From Euperipatoides rowelli (taxonomy: Eukaryota; Onychophora; Udeonychophora; Euonychophora; Peripatopsidae), in the NCBI GenBank assembly GCA_003024985.2, contig PXIH01S0006982.1: a stretch of DNA of 12,212 nt; one strand, 5' to 3'. The position numbers and the translations under genes were made by a program. This document shows, piece by piece, positions 7,960-12,212 of this stretch (its first letter is position 1; each line of letters starts with the position of its first letter). The notes under the pieces were generated by a model. The model was not told where the DNA came from and did not search any database. It was given only the letters and a program-made list of their open reading frames with translations.

Positions 7960-8159
7960 TTTTGTATTGCATTTTGTACCCATTTCAGCAAGACTTTGCG
8001 CGCACCTCCTCTGAACTTCTCTAAAGCAGATGGTTTCTTTTTAGGTGGAGGAGCCCCTAACCGACCACTTTCAGATTGGCTAAGACTGTCTAAACTACTA
8101 TTGCTGGTACTCGGGGTGACCTCGACCTGATCTGCCAGTAGATCAGTATTATATTCAAT
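7960..8159 (-). CDS. SYNE1: Nesprin exon: CH1-CH2 linker and start of CH2 domain
   Basis: This is the first exon, in transcript order, of the minus-strand gene inside the window. Read on the minus strand it starts after a good acceptor (CTATTTTCAG) in phase 0 and ends at the donor AAAA|GTAAGT in phase 2, giving 66 codons plus two bases. Residues 1-45 form a linker rich in Ser, Asp and Gln (TPSTSNSSLDSLSQSESG) followed by APPPKKKPS. Residues 49-66 start the CH2 domain with FRGGARKVLLKWVQNAIQ; the Lys-Trp-Val-Gln pattern is the usual first helix of CH2 domains. A long Ser-rich linker between the CH domains is typical of nesprins and unlike the short linkers of spectrin or dystrophin. The exon opens with Ile-Glu, where family members continue directly from the end of CH1, so the CH1 exons should lie beyond the right edge. 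Invertebrates usually have one SYNE gene, so the symbol stands for the family, not a vertebrate paralogue. Confidence 0.85.
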
Positions 8160-8281
8160 CTGAAAATAGGTAAATGAAGTGTTTATCTAATAAATTAAAA
8201 GTTTCAGCATAAACTTAATTTCTAAAATCATTACACACTTGGATTTTGTGTATATTTTAAAAATATTTGGAAATGTTTTGT

Positions 8282-8315
8282 TAGATAAGATAAAACAATA
8301 GATAAGATAAAACAA
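8282..8315 (+). repeat. Perfect 17-bp tandem duplication
   Basis: TAGATAAGATAAAACAA occurs twice head to tail (8282-8298, 8299-8315), about 125 bp upstream, in gene sense, of the acceptor at 8160. Identity of both copies suggests a recent slippage event. Each copy holds two GATA words. Confidence 0.9.
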
Positions 8316-9439
8316 AACCTATTAAAATTATCAAGATAGATGAAAACAGAATCAAATACACCCTTTAATTATAAAATATAAATAAAGGCTGCTTATGCGG
8401 AACCACATGATTGAAATTAAGATTATAGTAAACTCACACAAATGGGATTTTAATCACATGCTGCGAATACAGGAAATCCAATTAATGTGAGTCCACAATG
8501 CCTTCTCAGCCTGCTCAGTTTTAGTGTGAACCACTATGGTAAGTACATAGATTGTATCTCAATATCACATTGCTATCAATATTGTTTTAATCCAGGTCCT
8601 CAGATTAAGCAGAACTCACGTCTTAGGATCAAATGAGAGAATATTGTTTTACAAAAAATTACAATATTAAAGTATATAATGATAAATTTAAATAACTTTG
8701 GAAAAGAGCGGCCAGAAAGGGAATGGGGGAGCAAAGAGGGGACCGTGTTTCCCTGGAAAAATAGTAATTTTTTTTTTTTACACGTGAAAATAATTACAAA
8801 TAATTGTTTTGCAAAAAAAAAAAAAAAACACGATAAGAGATGAAGTGAGCTTATATGTTGGGGGGATGTTTTACGTTTATGTTCTGCTTAGTTCCAAGAT
8901 GGCCGTAGTTTTCCGGATGCAAATAATCAATAATTTAATGAAATGTGGATTTTAAGAATAGGCGAATTTATTTTGTTTTGGAAATTACTATGACCAGGGT
9001 GAAATTTTCAACTATTGTGAGAGTTTAAATTTGAATTACTATTAGGTAATTTATATGTCTAGCATGTTTTGTTATCTTCGTTAGATTAAGTAAAGCAATT
9101 CATACAACTTATGTATGTTTAAAATAGTTAGAAATTTAGGTTTATATTTAAATTTCTTTCACGCAATTTGGATGTAGGGATAGTTTTAATGGTAATGTTA
9201 GTACAGTATAGCGTTAATATAGTCTTGTTTTGAAACTTCTTGTTATTTTTTTTCACTGTGTTTAAATCAAGGATTTTTATAAAAAATTTTGAATGTAAGA
9301 TTTTTCTTTTTTAGTCGGAATATGGTTATTTTTTTTCCTTGGTTTTTAATTGAAGACATTGAGGGTGTTTAAATGATTTGACAGTGTCTTTCTCAAATCC
9401 TGTAAACTGTATTGGATCATTTAATAACTTTATCTGGTC

Positions 9440-9555
9440 TTAAAGTCTGATTCACTATAAGTTGAAATTAGATTAGCATAATGATAAGGTTAGGATATTT
9501 TTAAATATAGGGCTGTTCTGTACATTTTCATTTGTTCTATTAAAGTCTGATTCAC
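9440..9555 (+). repeat. 16-bp direct repeat spaced by exactly 100 bp
   Basis: TTAAAGTCTGATTCAC begins at 9440 and again at 9540. Sequence after the two copies is only loosely similar (GATTAGCA against GGTTAGCT), as expected for an old 100-bp tandem duplication. Confidence 0.5.
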
Positions 9556-9751
9556 ATAACTTGGAGAGAGGGTTAGCTCAAGATTGAATAAACGATGATT
9601 GTTAATGTTTTGAAGACTATTTTTATCATTAAATTCTTTATTTTTTAATTTTAAAGCAAAATATTTATTATTTATCAATGATCATGTTTAAAATATTAAT
9701 TTTGACATATATTACTGATGATTTATTTGCACATTTATTACATTAAAAATG

Positions 9752-9804
9752 AAATTTATTTTTATAAATTTTAATTAACTTTAGAATTTTATAAAAATAA
9801 ATTT
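9752..9804. repeat. Perfect 17-bp AT inverted repeat
   Basis: AAATTTATTTTTATAAA (9752-9768) and its exact inverse complement (9788-9804) flank a 19-base spacer. It lies near the right end of the possible transposon remnant at 8892-9884. In AT-rich DNA part of this match may be chance. Confidence 0.6.
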
Positions 9805-10281
9805 TTATTTTTTCATAGAATAAAATTAGGAACGTGCCTGTTAATTATCGATAATTTCATCTGGCATCGGTGGCCATCTTGGAAAACAATGAGAACACAA
9901 AATATAAAATTGTCCCAATGTTGGAACAACAAAGATTAGAAATGATCACTAAAACATCCGCACAATCAAAATTAAAAAAAAAAAAGCTAATCAAAAATCC
10001 ACACACACACATACAAAAAAAAAAAAAAGGGTATCAAAATAAAATGTTATGTGGCCCAAAGATTGTTTGCCCCCTCCTCCTCCTTGAATTTTTTCAGCGG
10101 ACACCCTTGACTAAAGAAAATTTGATTTTAAGGGCTATTAGAATTTTACAATGTATTCAGACACAATGTTCTGAGTTTATTGATTTTATTAGTATAAAAT
10201 AGTGTAGTTTTTTGCATTATACAGTGCTAAGATATGAATTTGTGAGTGGATAAAGAGATTCAGTTTATATTTTATTGTGAG

Positions 10282-10490
10282 AAAATAATAATTTTCCATG
10301 ATCATAAATTTGATAATCTATTGGGTGCCACAGATATGCTTTTGCCCAATAATTTACTTTGTACAAATCCTGCTGGCAGTGAAAAATATTTCAAAGTCCA
10401 AAGAGGTAAAATTATTATTTTTAATGACCAAAAATTATCTAATCATCTCAGATGTCACACATACACACTTTCACTTGTACAAATTAAGTA
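10282..10490 (+). repeat. Degenerate duplication of about 126 bp offset
   Basis: AAAATAATAATTTTCCATGA at 10282 and AAAATTATTATTTTTAATGA at 10408 start two blocks that also share AATTTGATAATCT/AATTATCTAATCA and the end TTGTACAAAT. Divergence is high. The frame across both blocks is open on the plus strand, but no domain is recognised. Confidence 0.4.
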
Positions 10491-10837
10491 AGAACTGAGG
10501 AAGAAAAGAAATTTTAAAATGCAAATCAGTCATAATATGTCGGCATTCATAAATTCCATAACATTGAGTGGTCAGAATTTTCTTCCTTCTCTTATGCATA
10601 CCTTGAAAAAAAACATAAAAAGGTCACAATTTATATTAGAATAAGAAGGGAGAATGACTTGGTGCTATCATCATCAATCGATATGCATGGATCCCTCAAT
10701 TTGTGCTCCATAATAAATATATTATGAGTGATACATCAGGCATGGCAGTTTATCTGCAATTTACATAGTTTTACCACAAAGTGTTAGCATATTGTCAATT
10801 ACATATTTTTGTTTTATCAAATTGTTTTTCTCCTAGG

Positions 10838-10905
10838 CAGTGGCATAACTAACGGGCCTGCCATGCTGGGAGCCCACAGACTCAAGAGGGCCCCCCACAC
10901 CTGAA
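10838..10905 (+). mobile_element. GC-rich end of a DNA-transposon-like repeat
   Basis: The block starts CAGTGGCATAACTAACGGGC and is followed by a GC-rich run ending in GGGCCCCCC. Elements starting CAGTGGCGTAACTA-like are, from memory, common in marine animal genomes and have hAT-like CAGTG ends. The matching inverted end (TAGTTATGCCACTG) was not found in the window, so this is a single end or a truncated copy. The composition contrast with its AT-rich neighbours is plain. Confidence 0.4.
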
Positions 10906-11446
10906 CAGTAGATATATAAGTAACAAGGTTTTTAGGGGCAAATTATATATTTTTTGCAGTGGTGAATTTTAATCATCACAGAGATAAATAAAAATAACCA
11001 CAACACTTCAATCCAATAGCAGTATGACTATTACAGAAACCACAGAAAATGTCATGATTTTGACATATTTTTAAGCAAGAATCAACATGGGAGTTTTACA
11101 TCAACTATTCATTGACTATGAAGCTATTATTTAGCAAATGGCTGGCAGATTTTTTTGTAATGGGGAATTTTGATTTTCCTCAAACTTTATACTGCCACAA
11201 AAGAATAAATACTTTTTTAATAATTTTTTTATGATAACTAATATTGTCTAGTATTAAATGGAGGCAAGACGAGGAGATGGGCATCTTAATTTTGTTTAAA
11301 TCTAGCTGAAAAAGCCTGGCAAAAATGATGAGAACTATTAAAAAAACCTCTGCTCAACAGAACAACATTTTGTTAATGTGATCTAAAACCCCATCAAAAA
11401 TGACAGGAATTCTTAAAAATTTAATTACATTATATTTCTCGGCTTT

Positions 11447-11682
11447 ATTTCAGTTTACGTGCCCCCAAAATGGCCACCATACCGGACGTACTGAAAAACT
11501 AGGATAATCAAAATGTACAATAACCTTTTTTTTAATAGTTTTAAGATTTTATTACAGACCTAACCTTACCCTGAACATTAACTCCAACTACATGTGAAAT
11601 CCACTATGCCCCAATCCTAGGATAATCAAAAGTTGGAATAATCCTTCAAGTTAGCCATCTTGGTGGGCGTGTAAACTGAAAT
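11447..11682. mobile_element. MITE-like element with 28-29-bp inverted ends
   Basis: The left arm 11447-11474 (ATTTCAGTTTACGTGCCCCC...) and the right arm 11654-11682 (...GGGCGTGTAAACTGAAAT) are inverse complements except for a few substitutions and a one-base length difference. The 236-bp unit has no coding potential. Inside, CTAGGATAATCAAAA occurs twice (about 11500 and 11617). A non-autonomous inverted-repeat transposon copy is the simplest reading. No clear target-site duplication was seen. Confidence 0.6.
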
Positions 11683-11838
11683 GTTCCCTATTTCTCCTGC
11701 TAGCCAACCAGCCTTCTACCCGGAGAATATAATATGCTAAACAATAAAGATGTAATTTTCCACAGGTTTTTAAGATCACAATAATTAACCCTATTAATAA
11801 ACTATGTTATTGAATGATTTTTTTTAACAAAAAATCTG

Positions 11839-11854
11839 TTCTGTTTAAACAGAA
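11839..11854. repeat. Perfect 16-bp palindrome
   Basis: TTCTGTTTAAACAGAA is self-complementary with no spacer. No function is apparent. Confidence 0.5.
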
Positions 11855-12112
11855 ATTAAAGAATGCAAATTTTCAATTCAGCAGAAAATAAACTGTGCAA
11901 ATTTTTTGTCGGTATGCTATGTGATGTCATATCACTGACAGACAATGAGACAAATAAAAATCAGAAAAAGGGAATATAATTTCAATAATAAATTCACTCA
12001 TTTTACTAGTACACTTACTTAAATTACAAATTAAGTAAGCAAGTCTGATTGGCTAATTTAAATGTCCAAAATATCTAGTCTCCAATATTGCAATAGCTAG
12101 AGGATTTTATTT

Positions 12113-12130
12113 GGGGAGGGGGGGGGGGGG
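12113..12130 (+). repeat. G-run, GGGGA followed by 13 G
   Basis: GGGG-A then 13 consecutive G on the plus strand, the strongest G-tract in the window. It could form a G-quadruplex on the plus strand and would be a C-run in the gene's transcript. Run length is uncertain because such tracts are prone to sequencing error. Confidence 0.8.
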
Positions 12131-12212
12131 AGAGGCGGTAATTTTCCCAACTCACAACTATTGAACATCTAGCTGCTGGGTGACCGGACTCCTGCATCTT
12201 ATCTTCAGATTC

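Larger units (their letters stand above)
8892..9884. mobile_element. Possible 993-bp DNA-transposon remnant with short inverted ends
   Basis: TTCCAAGATGGCC at 8892-8904 and its exact inverse complement GGCCATCTTGGAA at 9872-9884 bracket about 1 kb of AT-rich sequence without coding potential. GCATC follows or precedes the ends in related positions, so the similarity may extend with gaps. No target-site duplication could be seen. A chance pairing of a common word is possible, because the AAGATGGC motif occurs again at 11650-11662. Confidence 0.3.
8160..12212 (-). other. Intron between CH1 and linker exons (partial, at least 4 kb)
   Basis: No convincing CH1 exon could be found on the minus strand; a search by eye for the expected end of CH1 (a Trp-Thr-Ile-Ile-x-Tyr-Phe-Gln-like stretch before a donor) failed. 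The stretch is AT-rich and holds a perfect 17-bp direct repeat, two poly-A/T runs near 8770-8830, a possible DNA-transposon remnant bounded by short inverted ends (8892-9884), an AC/poly-A microsatellite near 10000-10030, a degenerate duplication (10282-10490), a GC-rich transposon-end-like piece (10838-10905), a MITE-like inverted repeat (11447-11682) and a G-run at the right edge. Short open frames at 9870-10202 and 10246-10498 lack homology I recognise and consist of AT-rich or repeat sequence. Confidence 0.65.

Noticed and set aside
8520-8560. Plus-strand ATG immediately followed by GTAAGT (near 8538), as a possible first exon of an antisense gene.
   Set aside because: A lone start-donor coincidence without upstream promoter-like sequence or any plus-strand coding exon after it.
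9870-10202. Plus-strand open frame of 110 codons starting in the AAGATGGC-like repeat end.
   Set aside because: It runs through a poly-A and CA microsatellite, has Lys-rich low complexity and no domain I recognise.
12185-12210. Plus-strand acceptor-like tract CTGCATCTTATCTTCAG near the right edge.
   Set aside because: Only two bases of the putative exon are in the window, and all real exons are on the minus strand.

Overview
The window is AT-rich (roughly 30% GC by eye) eukaryotic DNA. It carries one recognisable gene, on the minus strand, as four short exons separated by introns of 1.2 to more than 4 kb. Intron-interrupted coding sequence, GT-AG splice signals, many A/T runs, minisatellites and repeat fragments point to an animal nuclear genome. 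The gene is metazoan, and the abundance of TACTGTA/TACAGTA words and the GTAGGCCTAC palindrome makes me lean towards a marine invertebrate, possibly an echinoderm. That taxonomic guess is weak.

The gene reads as nesprin (SYNE family). The exons lie, in transcript order, at 8159-7960, 6038-5842, 4675-4524 and 3150-3007. Joined, they give 693 nt, an uninterrupted 231-residue segment with matching intron phases (2, 1, 0). It contains a Ser-rich linker after a CH1 domain that must lie beyond position 12212, a complete second calponin-homology (CH2) actin-binding domain, and the start of the coiled-coil/spectrin-like rod. Neither the start codon nor the stop codon is in the window. Nesprins tie the outer nuclear membrane to actin; the window covers the actin-binding end of that giant protein.

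Layout from left to right: 1-3006 is intron, with a tRNA-Asp-derived pseudogene, related tRNA-end fragments and three copies of a dispersed repeat. 3007-3150 is an exon. 3151-4523 is an intron holding a 23-bp tandem array (3918-4267). 4524-4675 is an exon. 4676-5841 is an intron dominated by a purine-rich minisatellite (about 4705-5345) and followed by a 55-nt near-perfect hairpin. 5842-6038 is an exon. 6039-7959 is an intron with small palindromes. 7960-8159 is an exon. 8160-12212 is a large intron with three putative transposon-derived segments, a degenerate duplication and a G-run.

No bacterial-type operon, CRISPR array or defence system is present, and I found no complete intact mobile element. 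The most notable points are the unusual repeat architecture around the 4676-5841 intron (weak donor, a 198-nt AG-free pyrimidine tract made by a minisatellite) and the 23-bp array that repeatedly presents GTAAGT in the gene's sense strand. The short ORFs in the introns look like chance or repeat translations.
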